DNA of 64,000 bases, from positions 186,001 through 250,000 of the forward strand of contig NZ_CP041638.1 in assembly GCF_007197775.1 (NCBI RefSeq), given 5' to 3'. This DNA comes from Thalassotalea sp. PS06. Lineage in GTDB: Bacteria > Pseudomonadota > Gammaproteobacteria > Enterobacterales > Alteromonadaceae. The position numbers and the translations under genes were made by a program. The notes beneath the pieces were generated by a model. The model had not been told where the DNA came from, searched no databases, and saw only the letters and a list, made by a program, of their open reading frames with translations. Shown in pieces: positions 1-10,972 of the stretch. Every line of letters starts with the position of its first letter. Position 1 is the first letter of the stretch.

Positions 1-6
1 GAAGGC

Positions 7-24
7 CCCACAAGACTTTGTGGG
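7..24. other. Short hairpin at the left edge; no gene in 1-225
   Basis: A perfect 7-bp stem (CCCACAA / TTGTGGG, loop GACT) is followed by only three T residues. It may be the end of a terminator for a gene lying to the left on the plus strand. From here to the pckA terminator I see no credible coding region, only minor palindromes such as TTGATCAA. Confidence 0.35.
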
Positions 25-225
25 TTTGCAGTGCGTACAACAAGTTCTCTTTGAGAGGGACTTCTTGATCAAGAATTATCATGTTGGTTTTATGCTTTCA
101 GTGGCTGTTGTTATTTATTCCTGTTACTGCTTTACGGGTTTTATAAAACGATTCACCTGATGCCTCGACTATACATATCCGGAGACAAAACATTCGGTTA
201 GATAATTAAAGTTAGATGGGAAACT

Positions 226-261
226 AAAAAAAAGCCACTTACTGCATTAGCAAGTGGCTTT
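226..261 (-). terminator. Rho-independent terminator of pckA
   Basis: Read on the minus strand, a 10-bp stem (AAAGCCACTT at 231-240 against AAGTGGCTTT at 252-261) with an 11-base loop runs into a tract of eight T residues. It lies about 80 bp past the pckA stop codon and in the same orientation. Confidence 0.85.
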
Positions 262-339
262 AAGGTCGGGAACCTAGTTGGATTGATGTTAGACGCTACA
301 ATCCAAAATGATCATTAAGCGCCTGAACGGGACTCCGTA

Positions 340-1959
340 CTAGGCCTTAACTTTAACTTGTGGACCGGCAACAACCAGATTTTCACCATGGATGGTATCG
401 GTGAACTTTTCGAAGTTTTGAACAAACAGTTCAGCCAGATTTTCTGCTTTTTCATTCCAGCTTTGCGAATCTTCATAGGTATCACGAGGATCAAGAATAC
501 CATCGTTAACACCTGGTAAGCTGGTAGGAACATTGAGATTAAACACTGGCAAAGTTTTGTTTGGTGCGCTTTCGATAGAGCCGTCTAAAATCGCATCGAT
601 GATAGCTCGGGTATCCTTAATGGAAATACGCTTGCCAGTACCATTCCAACCAGTATTCACTAAGTAAGCTTCAGCGCCCGATGCCTGCATACGTTTGCGC
701 AGAACCGCGGCATATTGGGTAGGATGCAGGCTAAGGAACGCCGCACCAAAACAGCTTGAGAAGGTTGGCGTAGGTTCAGTAATACCTCGCTCAGTACCTG
801 CTAACTTAGCTGTAAAACCAGAAAGGAAGTAGTACTCAGTCTGCTTTTCATCGAGTTTTGCTACTGGTGGTAGTACACCGAACGCATCGGCGGTCAAAAA
901 GATTACTTTGGTGGCGTGGCCAGCTTTTGAAACTGGCTTAACGATATTATCGATGTGATAAATCGGGTACGAAACTCGGGTATTTTCGGTTTTTGAACCG
1001 TCGTCATAATCGATATTACCTTGATCGTCTACTACAACATTTTCTAACAGGGCATCGCGACGGATAGCTTGATAAATGTCTGGTTCGTTTTCCTGACTCA
1101 GGTTAATGGTTTTCGCATAACATCCACCTTCGAAGTTGAAAACGCCATTGTCGTCCCAACCATGCTCATCATCACCGATAAGCTGACGTTTTGGATCGGT
1201 AGACAGGGTAGTCTTACCGGTTCCTGAAAGGCCAAAGAAAATGGCTACGTCGCCTTTTTCACAAACGTTGGCGCTGCAATGCATCGAGGCAATGCCTTGA
1301 AGTGGTAGCAGGTAGTTCATCATCGAGAACATACCTTTTTTCATTTCGCCGCCGTACCAGGTACCGCCGATAAGCTGGATGCGCTCGGTCAGGTTAAAAG
1401 CAATAAAGTTTTCCGAATTTAATTCTTGTTGTTGCCAGTCAGGGTTGTTGGTCTTCGCACCATTCATCACCACAAAGTCTGGCTCGTAATCGGCAAGCTC
1501 TTCATCGCTTGGACGAATAAACATGTTTTTCACAAAATGAGCCTGCCATGCTACTTCGGTGATAAAGCGAACTTTCAAGCGTGTGTCCGGATTTGCGCCA
1601 CAGAAGGTATCCATTACAAACAAACGCTTTTCGGATAATTGCTTGGTGACCAGACCTTTTAGCGATGTCCAGGTTTCCTGAGACATAGGTTTGTTGTCGT
1701 TTTTACCTTGATCTGACCACCAAACGGTATCGCGAGTCAGATCATCACGAACAATATATTTATCTTTTGGAGAGCGACCAGTAAAAATGCCAGTATCTAC
1801 TGCGACTGCGCCAGACTTAGTGACGACACCGCTTTCATAGCCTTCCAGACCGGGCTTAGTTTCCTCAATGAAGAGTTGCTCATAAGAAGGGTTATGGATA
1901 ATTTCCGCAGTATTTTCAATGCCGTATTGGGTTAGATCAAGTGACTTGGCGGCGGTCAT
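340..1959 (-). CDS. pckA: Phosphoenolpyruvate carboxykinase (ATP)
   Basis: Converts oxaloacetate and ATP to phosphoenolpyruvate, ADP and CO2, the first committed step of gluconeogenesis, in the cytosol. The 539-residue length is normal for the ATP-dependent family. The kinase P-loop GLSGTGKTT lies near residue 245, and the N-terminal half has the family segment [14 protein letters not shown]. The ATG is preceded by AGGAG about nine bases upstream. The gene is followed by its own terminator, and hslO lies upstream in the same direction across a 165-bp gap, so it is probably transcribed alone. pckA beside hslO-hslR is the arrangement known from enterobacteria. Confidence 0.97.
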   Translation of the reverse strand: MTAAKSLDLTQYGIENTAEIIHNPSYEQLFIEETKPGLEGYESGVVTKSGAVAVDTGIFTGRSPKDKYIVRDDLTRDTVWWSDQGKNDNKPMSQETWTSLKGLVTKQLSEKRLFVMDTFCGANPDTRLKVRFITEVAWQAHFVKNMFIRPSDEELADYEPDFVVMNGAKTNNPDWQQQELNSENFIAFNLTERIQLIGGTWYGGEMKKGMFSMMNYLLPLQGIASMHCSANVCEKGDVAIFFGLSGTGKTTLSTDPKRQLIGDDEHGWDDNGVFNFEGGCYAKTINLSQENEPDIYQAIRRDALLENVVVDDQGNIDYDDGSKTENTRVSYPIYHIDNIVKPVSKAGHATKVIFLTADAFGVLPPVAKLDEKQTEYYFLSGFTAKLAGTERGITEPTPTFSSCFGAAFLSLHPTQYAAVLRKRMQASGAEAYLVNTGWNGTGKRISIKDTRAIIDAILDGSIESAPNKTLPVFNLNVPTSLPGVNDGILDPRDTYEDSQSWNEKAENLAELFVQNFEKFTDTIHGENLVVAGPQVKVKA

Positions 1960-2065
1960 TTTAGCTGTGCTCCTGAGTGCGTGTTATTGTTGCTATAACA
2001 AATAGGGCAAATCGCCCGATGAAATACGGGCAAATAGTAACGAAAAACCAGGAACAGTGAAAGCC

Positions 2066-2099
2066 AATTCTGAAAGTTTTCAAATAAACTTTCAGAATT
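2066..2099. repeat. Perfect 14-bp inverted repeat between hslO and pckA
   Basis: Arms AATTCTGAAAGTTT and AAACTTTCAGAATT (2066-2079, 2086-2099) flank a 6-base loop. It sits 26 bp past the hslO stop and about 105 bp before the pckA start. There is no T tract on either side, so it is either an atypical terminator of hslO or an operator-like palindrome upstream of pckA. Confidence 0.5.
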
Positions 2100-2124
2100 G
2101 CTTATAAGTGAGCGTTAACAGGTG

Positions 2125-2994
2125 TTAATGTTGAGTTTGCGGGTTGAGAATAGGTTGTAATTTTTGTCTGTCAAAATGGTAAGTTTTCTGACAATAATCA
2201 CAGGTCATATCTATGGTCATGTATTCTTCGATATGATCTTCAATCTCCTGCTTGGAAAGATTCGTAATCGCCGCCAGACATTTATCTTCAGAGCAACTGC
2301 ATTTGAACACTACTGGTTGTGGTTCAAAAACTCTTACTTTTTCCTGATGATACAGTCGATAAAGCACCTGTTCAGCATCTAAGGTATGTAGCTCTTCACT
2401 TTTAACGGTCGCGGTAAGCTGACTAATGTGGTCAAAATCTTGATGTTGCTGTTGCTTGTCTTGAGAATCAGGAAGCACTTGTAACAGCATGCCGGCGGCT
2501 CGCAGCTTAGCAACATCGACATCTAACCAAATCTTTGTGGTTAATTGCTCAGAAGTTTCAAAATAGTGCTCTAAGCTTTCACTCAACGTATCACCTTGCA
2601 GTGCGACAATACCTTGATAGCGTTCACCTTGTTTCGGCATGATAGTGATAACCATATTGGCTTTATTTCCCATCAGCGCCTTTAAATCTTTACCAGCGAT
2701 AGGACCATTTACCTGCGCTACACCGCGCATTTGCTGTTGATGATTACCATTAATTACCGCAAAGGATACAGGCCCGTCGCCCTGTAGTTGCACAGAAATT
2801 TCACCTTCAAACTTTAATGTCGCAGTCAGCAAACTGGTTGCAGCTAATAATTCCCCTAATAGCTGGGTGACCGGCTCGGGATAATTGTGACTGCCGATGA
2901 TGTCGGCAAAACTTTGTTTAAGCTGCACGATTTCTCCGCGAACATGCAGGTCTTCAAAAAGGTAACGATTTAAGACGTCAAGGTTTTCACTCAC
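2125..2994 (-). CDS. hslO: Redox-regulated holdase chaperone Hsp33
   Basis: Heat-shock chaperone that becomes an active holdase when oxidation releases its zinc. At 289 residues it has the usual length. The C-terminal zinc-binding redox switch is intact, with a Cys-X-Cys pair (KCSCSED) followed some 30 residues later by CDYC. The start codon is GTG, two bases after the hslR stop, with AAGGAT as ribosome-binding site inside the end of hslR. The two genes therefore form one minus-strand operon. Assignment is firm. Confidence 0.96.
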   Translation of the reverse strand: MSENLDVLNRYLFEDLHVRGEIVQLKQSFADIIGSHNYPEPVTQLLGELLAATSLLTATLKFEGEISVQLQGDGPVSFAVINGNHQQQMRGVAQVNGPIAGKDLKALMGNKANMVITIMPKQGERYQGIVALQGDTLSESLEHYFETSEQLTTKIWLDVDVAKLRAAGMLLQVLPDSQDKQQQHQDFDHISQLTATVKSEELHTLDAEQVLYRLYHQEKVRVFEPQPVVFKCSCSEDKCLAAITNLSKQEIEDHIEEYMTIDMTCDYCQKTYHFDRQKLQPILNPQTQH

Positions 2995-2996
2995 GA

Positions 2997-3410
2997 TTAG
3001 ATCCTTTCTTTAAATTGTCGAATTTGCCGGCGTTGTTTCTTGTCGGGTTTTGTCTCGGTACCCGGAGATAATAATAGCCCTTGTTTGCGAGCTTGGGCAT
3101 TGGTTTCGCGGCGTTTAATACTTTCTTCGGTTTCCTGATACAGGGTTTGCGCAAAGGTCGCGTCTTTACGGCGATCAGCAAGGGCCGTAATAATGACTTC
3201 TTTTTCGTCAAAACCTTGCCTTACTCGAATTTTGTCGCCAATCGACACGATTTTTGCAGATTTGCTACGTTGGCCGTTATAAAACACCTTACCGCCTTCG
3301 ATCATTTGCTTGGCAATGGCTCTTGTTTTGTAAAAGCGTGCCGCCCATAACCACTTATCAAGTCGATATTGGATGTCTGAACTGTCTGATTTATCGGCTT
3401 TCTTAGCCAT
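2997..3410 (-). CDS. hslR: Ribosome-associated heat shock protein Hsp15
   Basis: Small RNA-binding protein that in E. coli binds free 50S subunits carrying nascent chains and helps recycle them. The 137 residues include an S4 RNA-binding domain near the N-terminus (RLDKWLWAARFYKTR, then GGKVFYNGQ) and a basic tail. An upstream in-frame ATG would add 40 residues unlike the family. The start at 3410 has a good Shine-Dalgarno (GTGGAGT) and gives a length close to the E. coli protein, so I chose it. First gene of the hslR-hslO operon. Confidence 0.93.
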   Translation of the reverse strand: MAKKADKSDSSDIQYRLDKWLWAARFYKTRAIAKQMIEGGKVFYNGQRSKSAKIVSIGDKIRVRQGFDEKEVIITALADRRKDATFAQTLYQETEESIKRRETNAQARKQGLLLSPGTETKPDKKQRRQIRQFKERI

Positions 3411-3952
3411 GTTTACTCCACTTATCGCAATTATTTCGGAAAGTGATTTTCTGAAAATGACGCACAGACTTTCCAAATGGGGGCGGCTGGGTAAAAAACA
3501 ACCTCGATTATGGGTATTAATTTTAATCAATAAGGCTACAATTTTCCGTCTGAATAAATACCTTTAAGTTTCTCGTTTGAGGGGCAAGGTATTGTCAGAG
3601 TTGAGATTTTAAAGCGCCGGCGAATCTACCATAGTCATAGAACCGAAACTAGATGCAGTTGCCGCTTATTTCAGCACTAAAGTAAATAATCGGAAAAAAA
3701 AACACCAATACCTTGTTGACTCTGAATTGGTCAAGTATTATCGGGCAAACTATTTGCAGAGTCTGTTGCGATATTTGTTCGAAAGAATTTCTGAAATTGA
3801 GTTCTGAAATTCAACTTCTGAGGAACTCGATATGCCTTCGGCAGTCCTATCCTTTGTTCTGCTAACTGCTTTACCGCATAGCAATTTCGCTGAATAAATT
3901 ACAACAAACATAAACAACCTCTAGACTATTATAATAAATTAAACAAATATTT
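3411..3952. other. Divergent intergenic region hslR / gspC
   Basis: About 540 bp without a convincing gene. It must hold the hslR promoter (minus strand) and the gsp promoter (plus strand). Readable elements are a sigma70-like promoter at 3713-3741 and a short direct repeat at 3789-3821 (TTCTGAAATT at 3789 and 3802, partial at 3816). An AT-rich TATAAT at 3930-3935 lies too close to the gspC start to be a normal promoter. Confidence 0.6.
3713..3741 (+). promoter_or_regulatory. Candidate sigma70 promoter of the gsp operon
   Basis: TTGTTG (3713-3718) and TATTAT (3736-3741) are separated by 17 bp. This would give a leader of about 205 bases before gspC. Assigned by eye from consensus similarity only. 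Confidence 0.4.
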
Positions 3953-4900
3953 ATGGATTTGCCTCAAATGACAGACAGATATACCAGGATATGGCAACAG
4001 CTCCCGCAAAAGGGCATTAGCCAGACCTTAGGGGTGATCCTGGTGGTTTACATTGCCTATATGTTGGCAAAGGGCACCTGGCTGTTTTTTCCCGATCCCG
4101 AAATCGTCGCGATTCAAGGCTCATCGACAGGCTCTAGTCAAGCCAATAGTGCCTCTTTCGACACCACAGAATTTAAAAAACTAAACCTGTTTGGGGTTAA
4201 AACCGAAAAGCAGGAAAATACCGACGTGACTCAACAGCAAGAAGAGTCAGCTCCGGAAACCCGCTTAAACCTTACTTTGACTGGGTTGGTAGCATCCGAT
4301 GATGCGCGAGTCGCTGCAGCCATTATTGAATCCCAGGGCAAACAGGAAACTTACGGCATTGACGACAAGATAGAGGGAACTCGAGCTATCTTGAAGCGAG
4401 TTAAAATTGACCGGGTGATCATTGAAAGTGCCGGCCGTCTGGAAACACTGATGCTCGATGGTTTTGAATATACCAATAAAATCCCATCGGCAACGGGGCA
4501 ACCCAATCCGAAACCGGCAACTACCACCAGCGCTACCAGACGTACCTTAACCAATAACCAGACTCAGGTTAATCAGGCGAAAATAAAAGAACGGGTTGCC
4601 CAGTTGAAAGCGGATATAAAAGACAATCCGGCGAAATTTACCGATTACATAAAAATAACCCCACACAGGGAGCGCGGCCAGATAAAAGGCTATCGTTTAT
4701 CCCCGGGGAAAGACCGAGAATTTTTCAGTGATGTTGGTTTAAAACCAGGCGACATCGCTTTAGAGATTAACGGCAATGATTTGACTGATATACGTCAGGC
4801 GCAGCAAGCGCTGAAAGAATTACGTCAGTCAACACAATTGTCGCTCGTGGTCAAACGAGGCGGGGAAATACATGATATTTCCCTCGATTTAGAAAACTAA
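3953..4900 (+). CDS. gspC: Type II secretion inner-membrane protein GspC
   Basis: Links the inner-membrane platform of the type II secretion system to the secretin GspD. Of 315 residues, a short cytoplasmic head is followed by one membrane segment at about 22-46. Next come the periplasmic homology region (about 60-160), a Thr/Pro/Gln-rich linker, and a C-terminal PDZ domain from about 225 (GLKPGDIALEINGNDLTD). Start is uncertain: neither the ATG at 3953 nor the in-frame ATG at 3968 has a clear ribosome-binding site. First gene of a twelve-gene cluster, 16 bp before gspD. Confidence 0.93.
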   Translation: MDLPQMTDRYTRIWQQLPQKGISQTLGVILVVYIAYMLAKGTWLFFPDPEIVAIQGSSTGSSQANSASFDTTEFKKLNLFGVKTEKQENTDVTQQQEESAPETRLNLTLTGLVASDDARVAAAIIESQGKQETYGIDDKIEGTRAILKRVKIDRVIIESAGRLETLMLDGFEYTNKIPSATGQPNPKPATTTSATRRTLTNNQTQVNQAKIKERVAQLKADIKDNPAKFTDYIKITPHRERGQIKGYRLSPGKDREFFSDVGLKPGDIALEINGNDLTDIRQAQQALKELRQSTQLSLVVKRGGEIHDISLDLEN

Positions 4901-4916
4901 TAGTTGGAGAAAACCC

Positions 4917-7070
4917 ATGCGCCTCTTTGCTAGCGCAAAACAATTTAAGCGTGCGGCACTTTTTAGTGTCACTGCCATGATAATGTCTAGCAGTATGTGG
5001 ACGGCTTCCAGTTTTGCCGCACAGTACTCACCTAATTTTAAAGGCACAGAAATCACCGAGTTTGTGAACATTGTTGGTAAGAATCTGAAAAAAACCATCA
5101 TTGTTGACCCTAAGGTGCGTGGTAAAATCAACGTTCGGAGTTACGACTTATTAAGTGAACAACAATATTATCAATTCTTCCTGAACGTCCTTGAAGTCTA
5201 TGGCTTTGCGGTTGTCGAAATGGACAACAATGTCCTTAAAGTCATCCCCAATAAAGACGCGAAAAGCTCGGCAATTCCGGTGGTTGGTGACGAAGCGCCT
5301 GGTCAGGGTGATGAGATGGTTACCCGGGTTGTATCGGTTAGAAATGTGTCGGTACGTGAGCTTTCGCCATTGTTACGCCAGTTGAGTGACCAGGCTGGTG
5401 GTGGTAATGTGGTTCACTATGAACCCTCTAACGTAATCATGCTTACCGGCACTGCGGCGGTGGTTAACCGTCTTGTGGCCATCATCGACCGCGTTGATCG
5501 CGCCGGTGACCAGGACGTAAAAATTGTTAAGCTCGAGCATGCCTCTGCCAGCGAGATGGTGCGCATTATCGAAAACATCAATAAACCGGCATCCGGTAAA
5601 GCCGATACGCCGGCATTCCTGATTCCAAAAATTGTTGCCGACGATCGTACTAACTCAGTGATTATTTCCGGTGAAGGCCAGGCACGCGAGCGTATTTCTC
5701 GCTTAATCAGCCGCCTTGATAGTGAATTAGAAACCTCTGGCAACACCCGGGTTTATTATCTGAAATACGCCAAAGCCGAAGATTTAGTTGCGGTTTTACA
5801 AAGTGTTTCCGACACTATGCAACGTGAAAACCAGTCAAAAGCCGCAGGCGGTAATACCGCAGCGCGCCGAAGCGGCACTGGCAACCGCAATGTCACTATT
5901 GAATCTCATAACGACACTAATTCCTTGGTAATTACCGCAGAGCCAGATATGTTGCGGTCGTTAGAGTCTGTTATCCGTCAGCTCGATATTCGCCGTGCGC
6001 AGGTGCATATTGAAGCCATCATTGTTGAAGTCTTTGAGAGTGATGGTGCTCAATTAGGTGTGCAGTGGGGCAGCGAAGAAGGTGGTTTTACTCAGTTTAC
6101 TAACGGCGTGGTGCCTATTTCACAAATTGCTGGAGCTTACGCTGCAGGTCAGGGTGATGAAGCAGCGCAGACCGAGATAGTGAATCCTGATGGCTCGATT
6201 ACTCGCTCCAACAACCCTGATGAGCAAGATGATTACACCTTACTTGCGCAATTGCTTGGCAGTGTAAACGGCATGATGTTCGGTATTATTGAAGATGGCT
6301 GGGGCGCGGTAGTACAGGCTGTTCAGACCGACGTAAACTCCAACATCCTGGCAACGCCGAGCATTACTACTCTGGATAACGAAGAAGCCTATTTTATCGT
6401 TGGTCAGGAAGTACCAATTATTACCGGTTCCACGTCAAGCTCGAACAACAATAACCCTTTCCAGACTGTCGATCGTAAAGAGGTAGGTATTAAGTTACGT
6501 GTCACGCCTCAGGTTAATGAAGGCTCTGGCGTACAACTTACCATTGAACAGGAAGTCTCCAGCGTTAGTGGTGCCACTGAAGTGGATATCGCTATCAACA
6601 AACGCGAAATTAAAACCACGGTAATGGCCGATAACGGCGCTACGATAGTGCTAGGTGGTTTGATTGACGAAGATGTTCAGGAAAGCCAGCAAAAAGTACC
6701 ACTTCTGGGTGATATTCCGATTGTCGGTCACTTATTCAGCTCTACCGGTAATACGGTTCGTAAACGGAACCTGATGGTATTTTTGCGCCCAACTATCGTG
6801 CGTGAAGGTAAGGCCATGGATGTGATTTCCCGTGAGAAGTACAACTTCATCCGCGCCCAGGAAATTCGTAAGCAGGAAGACGGTCTGTATCTACTCGATG
6901 ATGAGGCGCTGCCATTATTACCGGACTGGAATGAGAATCTGGCATTGCCACCGACGTTTGAAGATTACATGGAACAACGTGAAATTCAGAAAGAGCTGGA
7001 ATCTGAAGAAGGTAAAGAGCAACCACCGGAAAATAATCCCCAGCCGCCTCAACCCAGAGATCCCGCGTAA
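4917..7070 (+). CDS. gspD: Type II secretion outer-membrane secretin GspD
   Basis: Forms the multimeric outer-membrane channel through which folded exoproteins leave the periplasm. The 717 residues start with a signal peptide cleaved near residue 34 (after SSFA). Then come the N0 domain ([16 protein letters not shown]), three N1-N3 repeats, and the secretin core with VPIITG and the closing [14 protein letters not shown]. The tail is Glu/Pro/Gln-rich. A TTGGAG site precedes the ATG. No separate pilotin gene is visible nearby. Confidence 0.97.
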   Translation: MRLFASAKQFKRAALFSVTAMIMSSSMWTASSFAAQYSPNFKGTEITEFVNIVGKNLKKTIIVDPKVRGKINVRSYDLLSEQQYYQFFLNVLEVYGFAVVEMDNNVLKVIPNKDAKSSAIPVVGDEAPGQGDEMVTRVVSVRNVSVRELSPLLRQLSDQAGGGNVVHYEPSNVIMLTGTAAVVNRLVAIIDRVDRAGDQDVKIVKLEHASASEMVRIIENINKPASGKADTPAFLIPKIVADDRTNSVIISGEGQARERISRLISRLDSELETSGNTRVYYLKYAKAEDLVAVLQSVSDTMQRENQSKAAGGNTAARRSGTGNRNVTIESHNDTNSLVITAEPDMLRSLESVIRQLDIRRAQVHIEAIIVEVFESDGAQLGVQWGSEEGGFTQFTNGVVPISQIAGAYAAGQGDEAAQTEIVNPDGSITRSNNPDEQDDYTLLAQLLGSVNGMMFGIIEDGWGAVVQAVQTDVNSNILATPSITTLDNEEAYFIVGQEVPIITGSTSSSNNNNPFQTVDRKEVGIKLRVTPQVNEGSGVQLTIEQEVSSVSGATEVDIAINKREIKTTVMADNGATIVLGGLIDEDVQESQQKVPLLGDIPIVGHLFSSTGNTVRKRNLMVFLRPTIVREGKAMDVISREKYNFIRAQEIRKQEDGLYLLDDEALPLLPDWNENLALPPTFEDYMEQREIQKELESEEGKEQPPENNPQPPQPRDPA

Positions 7071-7081
7071 GGATTAGTGCT

Positions 7082-8659
7082 ATGAGTCAGTTTGATCATT
7101 ACAAGCATTCGAGCGAAGAAGAGCTCGCACAAGAGCAGGTTCACCAAGGTGAGCCTGATGCTGAGCAAGAGCACGAAGCGATCGAGGACAGCACGCCACA
7201 GCAATTGCCGTTTGGTTTTGCCAATCGTCACAAAGTATTGCTGGAAAACCGCGAAGACAGTTTCGCACTGCATTGTACCTCTGAAGTAACGACCGACGCT
7301 TTATTAGAGGTGCGCCGTTATTTGGGACAGGCGTTCGTTGTCGAACAACACAGCGACGATGAATTCGAGCAATTGCTGACCCTGGCTTATCAACGAGATT
7401 CGTCTGAAGCGAAACAGATGATGGAAGACATTGGTAAGGAAGTGAATATGTACTCCCTTGCCGATGAAATCCATGAAGCCGAAGACCTGCTTAATAATGA
7501 AGACGATGCGCCGATTATTAAATTAATCAATGCGATGCTAAGTGAAGCAATCAAAGAAAACGCCTCGGATATTCATATTGAAACCTTCGAAAAAGTTTTA
7601 AAAGTTCGTTTTCGTGTTGATGGTGTTTTGCGTGAGGTGTTGCAGCCTAACCGTAAGCTGGCATCAATGCTGGTATCCCGTATCAAGGTTATGGCTAAGC
7701 TTGATATTGCCGAAAAGCGTATTCCTCAGGATGGCCGGATTTCCTTGCGTATCGGTGGCCGCGCCGTTGATGTGCGGGTATCGACTATGCCATCGAGTCA
7801 CGGCGAGCGCGTAGTGCTGCGTTTACTGGATAAAAATGCTGCGCGCCTGAATCTTCAGGATTTGGGGATGACCGATGCCGCTCGTGTGCGCTTTAGTGAA
7901 ATTATCGCCAAACCCCATGGCATTATTTTGGTTACCGGTCCGACAGGTTCTGGTAAAAGTACCACCTTGTACGCGGGTCTTACCCAGATTGACAACAACG
8001 AACGCAATATCCTTACCGTTGAAGACCCGATTGAATTTGATATCGAGGGGATTGGTCAGACTCAGGTAAATACCAAGGTTGATATGACTTTTGCTCGCGG
8101 GCTTCGTGCGATATTGCGCCAGGATCCTGATGTGGTAATGGTTGGTGAGATCCGTGACTTGGAAACCGCGCAAATCTCGGTGCAAGCCAGTTTGACCGGT
8201 CACTTAGTATTATCCACTTTGCATACCAATACCGCTGCCGGTGCCATTACCCGATTAGAAGATATGGGTATCGAGCCGTTTCTGATTTCCTCGTCGTTAC
8301 TCGGCGTGTTAGCGCAGCGACTTGTTCGTACCCTTTGTGACGAATGTAAAGAAGTGCATGTACCGACACCGGAAGAGCGAGTACTCATGGATCTGGAAGA
8401 CGGTGACCAACCAACCATTTATCGCGCTAAAGGCTGTTCGAGCTGTAATTACAGTGGTTACCGCGGTCGTACAGGTATTCATGAGCTAATTGTGGTCGAT
8501 GATACCGTGCGTGAATTAATTCAAAACGGTAATGGCGAACGGGCAATTGAATTGGCGGTCCGTTCCCATACGCCAAGTATTCGCGAAGATGGTATCGGCA
8601 AAGTGCTGGCCGGCTTTACTACCCTAGAAGAAGTGATGCGAGTTACCCGGGAAGATTAA
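7082..8659 (+). CDS. gspE: Type II secretion ATPase GspE
   Basis: Cytoplasmic hexameric ATPase that powers pseudopilus assembly. The 525 residues show an acidic N-terminus, the GspL-binding N-domain, the Walker A motif GPTGSGKS at 286-293, the Asp box region, and Walker B (VMVGEIRD). A four-cysteine zinc motif typical of GspE is also present: C419/C422 and C452/C455. All catalytic signatures are present. It lies 11 bp after gspD and 2 bp before gspF. Confidence 0.97.
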   Translation: MSQFDHYKHSSEEELAQEQVHQGEPDAEQEHEAIEDSTPQQLPFGFANRHKVLLENREDSFALHCTSEVTTDALLEVRRYLGQAFVVEQHSDDEFEQLLTLAYQRDSSEAKQMMEDIGKEVNMYSLADEIHEAEDLLNNEDDAPIIKLINAMLSEAIKENASDIHIETFEKVLKVRFRVDGVLREVLQPNRKLASMLVSRIKVMAKLDIAEKRIPQDGRISLRIGGRAVDVRVSTMPSSHGERVVLRLLDKNAARLNLQDLGMTDAARVRFSEIIAKPHGIILVTGPTGSGKSTTLYAGLTQIDNNERNILTVEDPIEFDIEGIGQTQVNTKVDMTFARGLRAILRQDPDVVMVGEIRDLETAQISVQASLTGHLVLSTLHTNTAAGAITRLEDMGIEPFLISSSLLGVLAQRLVRTLCDECKEVHVPTPEERVLMDLEDGDQPTIYRAKGCSSCNYSGYRGRTGIHELIVVDDTVRELIQNGNGERAIELAVRSHTPSIREDGIGKVLAGFTTLEEVMRVTRED

Positions 8660-8661
8660 TC

Positions 8662-9876
8662 ATGGCGGCATTTGATTACCAGGCCGTTAATCCTAACGGC
8701 AAAAACGTTAAAGGTGTGATCGAAGGTGACAATGCTCGCCAGGTTCGCACCTTGTTGCGTGATCAGGGACTTATCCCTTTGGAAGTTTCTCCCAGCCTTG
8801 CCAAGGCCAAAGAGCAAAGCTCATCAACATCCATTTTCGCACGCAAGATCTCAGCCACCGATTTAGCGCTGATCACCCGCCAACTCGCGACTTTGGTTGA
8901 ATCCGGATTACCGTTAGAAGAAGCTTTGATGGCTGTGGGTGAGCAATGCGATAAAGATCGACTGAAAAGTATGATCATGTCGGTTCGCTCGAAAGTCACC
9001 GAGGGTTATTCGCTGGCCGAAAGTATGGCCGAATTTCCGTTGATTTTTGATGACCTGTTTCGCGCCATGGTGGCGGCTGGTGAAAAATCCGGACACCTGG
9101 ATAAAGTATTAAATCGCCTTGCCGATTATACCGAACAGCGACAGCAAACCCGCAGTCAGATGCTCCAGGCAATGATTTATCCATTGGTTATGGTGCTGGT
9201 GGCAAGTGGCGTTATCATCGCATTGCTGATTTACGTGGTGCCGCAAATTGTTAGTCAATTTGAGCATATGGGTCAGGAACTACCGGCGATCACCCAGTTT
9301 CTGATCGCCACCAGTGAATTTCTTCAGAATTACATTGTCTTTATCATTATCGCTTTGGTTATTTTGTATCTGGTCTTTATGCAGATGATGAAGCGCAGTG
9401 GATTTCGGATGAAGGTGCATCAGTATTCTTTACGCTTGCCAATGATTGGAAAAATCATCCGCGGGTTGAATACCGCACGTTTTGCCCGAACCTTAAGTAT
9501 ATTAACCGCGAGTGCTGTGCCTTTGTTGGACAGTATGAAAATCGCTGGTGATGTGTTAACCAATGTATATATCAAGGAAAAGGTTCAGCAAAGCGCTGAG
9601 CTGGTTCGTGAAGGTTCAAGTCTGCGCAAGGCCTTAGAGCAAACCAAACTGTTTCCGCCGATGATGTTGCATATGATTGCCAGTGGTGAAAAAAGTGGTG
9701 AATTAGAACAAATGTTAGGGCGTGCTGCCGACAATCAGGATCGTGAATTTACCGCGATTGTGAGTATCGCACTTAAGGTCTTTGAACCTCTGATTATGGT
9801 CGTGATGGCAGGCGTGGTACTATTGATTGTCCTGGCAATTATGCTGCCAATCATTCAATTGAATACACTCGTTTAA
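8662..9876 (+). CDS. gspF: Type II secretion inner-membrane platform protein GspF
   Basis: Polytopic inner-membrane core of the secretion platform. The 404 residues contain two copies of the T2SSF domain (about 70-195 and 270-400). There are three membrane spans, near 170-195, 219-240 and 375-398. The paired motif ALITRQLATLVESGLPL / ARTLSILTASAVPLL marks the internal duplication. Length is normal for the family. Confidence 0.96.
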   Translation: MAAFDYQAVNPNGKNVKGVIEGDNARQVRTLLRDQGLIPLEVSPSLAKAKEQSSSTSIFARKISATDLALITRQLATLVESGLPLEEALMAVGEQCDKDRLKSMIMSVRSKVTEGYSLAESMAEFPLIFDDLFRAMVAAGEKSGHLDKVLNRLADYTEQRQQTRSQMLQAMIYPLVMVLVASGVIIALLIYVVPQIVSQFEHMGQELPAITQFLIATSEFLQNYIVFIIIALVILYLVFMQMMKRSGFRMKVHQYSLRLPMIGKIIRGLNTARFARTLSILTASAVPLLDSMKIAGDVLTNVYIKEKVQQSAELVREGSSLRKALEQTKLFPPMMLHMIASGEKSGELEQMLGRAADNQDREFTAIVSIALKVFEPLIMVVMAGVVLLIVLAIMLPIIQLNTLV

Positions 9877-9894
9877 AATGGAATAGGTAGTAAC

Positions 9895-10359
9895 ATGAAA
9901 CGTATGAGAAATATCAACAGCGTAAAGGGCTTTACGCTAATCGAAATCATGGTGGTAATCGTGATCCTTGGCATTCTGGCCGGATTAGTGGTTCCGAATA
10001 TTATGGGGAATCTGGGTAAGGCAAACATTCAAAAAGCCATTTCTGACGTTAGCGCTCTGGAAAATGCCCTGAACATGTATAAAACCGACAACTATCGCTA
10101 TCCAACGACTGACCAGGGATTAGAGGCTTTAGTAGAAGAATCTGATATTGATCCGGTTCCTCGTCGATTCCAGCCTGGTGGATACATCAACCGTTTACCG
10201 CAGGACCCTTGGGGTAACGAATACGTGCTAATCAGCCCGGGTGAGTTTGGTAAGTTTGATGTATTTAGCCCAGGTGAAGATGGTGAAGCAGGTACCGACG
10301 ATGATATCGGTAACTGGAACCTTGAAGAGTGGCGTTCTGGTAAAGCTTCGGACGATTAA
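9895..10359 (+). CDS. gspG: Major pseudopilin GspG
   Basis: Main subunit of the periplasmic pseudopilus. The prepilin peptidase site is KG|FTLIE with cleavage after Gly12 and Glu at mature position 5, followed by a hydrophobic helix. The C-terminal half carries the pseudopilin calcium-binding loop (SPGEDGEAGTDDDIGNW). 154 residues, usual size. A prepilin peptidase gene (pilD/gspO) is not in this window. Confidence 0.97.
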   Translation: MKRMRNINSVKGFTLIEIMVVIVILGILAGLVVPNIMGNLGKANIQKAISDVSALENALNMYKTDNYRYPTTDQGLEALVEESDIDPVPRRFQPGGYINRLPQDPWGNEYVLISPGEFGKFDVFSPGEDGEAGTDDDIGNWNLEEWRSGKASDD

Positions 10360-10396
10360 GCCAAAACATCACGTTTGCAATTGAGGAGATTAGAGA

Positions 10397-10972
10397 GTGC
10401 ACCGGAGCGTTCGCGGCTTTACCTTATTGGAGCTGATCGCGGTAATTTTCGTTATCGGATTGGTGGCGGCCTTTCTAATCCCTAATCTGCGTGGCCAGGA
10501 CTTTAGTAAAGATCTCGAGGTTCACGCAAAGCGGTTTGATTCTTTATTCACGCTTGCCGCAGAGTACGCGCTTCTCAACAACCTTGAATTAGGCTTGTTG
10601 GTTGAAGACAATTACTACGAGTTTTACGGTTTCGATGGGCAGCGTTGGCAACCCATGGAAGACCTGGACAAACTCGAGCGAGTTGAGTTCGAAGACCCTT
10701 ACAGCATCAGTCTGAACCTCGAAGATTTACCCATTGAACCACAAATGGGCATCGATACCGAGGATTTCGAAGAGCGTCAGGAAGAGTTTTATCTTGATGA
10801 AGATGAAGAGCCAGTTTTCCCTCAGGTTTATATTCTCTCCGGCGGTGACATCACCCCATTTCAGCTAACCTTTACCTTTGACGATGGCTTTGAAGCACCA
10901 ATCTATTTTGTCGTTAATGCCAGTTACACCTTACCACTAACCGTTGAGGGGCCTCTCGATGATTTGCCCTAA
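10397..10972 (+). CDS. gspH: Minor pseudopilin GspH
   Basis: Minor pseudopilin of the type II system. It begins with GTG behind a GAGGA site and has the short leader MHRSVRG cut before FTLLE. A single N-terminal hydrophobic helix is followed by a strongly acidic middle (FEERQEEFYLDEDEEPVF), which makes this member more acidic than most. 191 residues. The end overlaps the start of gspI. Confidence 0.9.
   Translation: MHRSVRGFTLLELIAVIFVIGLVAAFLIPNLRGQDFSKDLEVHAKRFDSLFTLAAEYALLNNLELGLLVEDNYYEFYGFDGQRWQPMEDLDKLERVEFEDPYSISLNLEDLPIEPQMGIDTEDFEERQEEFYLDEDEEPVFPQVYILSGGDITPFQLTFTFDDGFEAPIYFVVNASYTLPLTVEGPLDDLP

Noticed and set aside
3930..3935. TATAAT just before gspC as the operon promoter
   Set aside because: It would leave only about 11 bases of leader and has no -35; the pair at 3713-3741 is better spaced.
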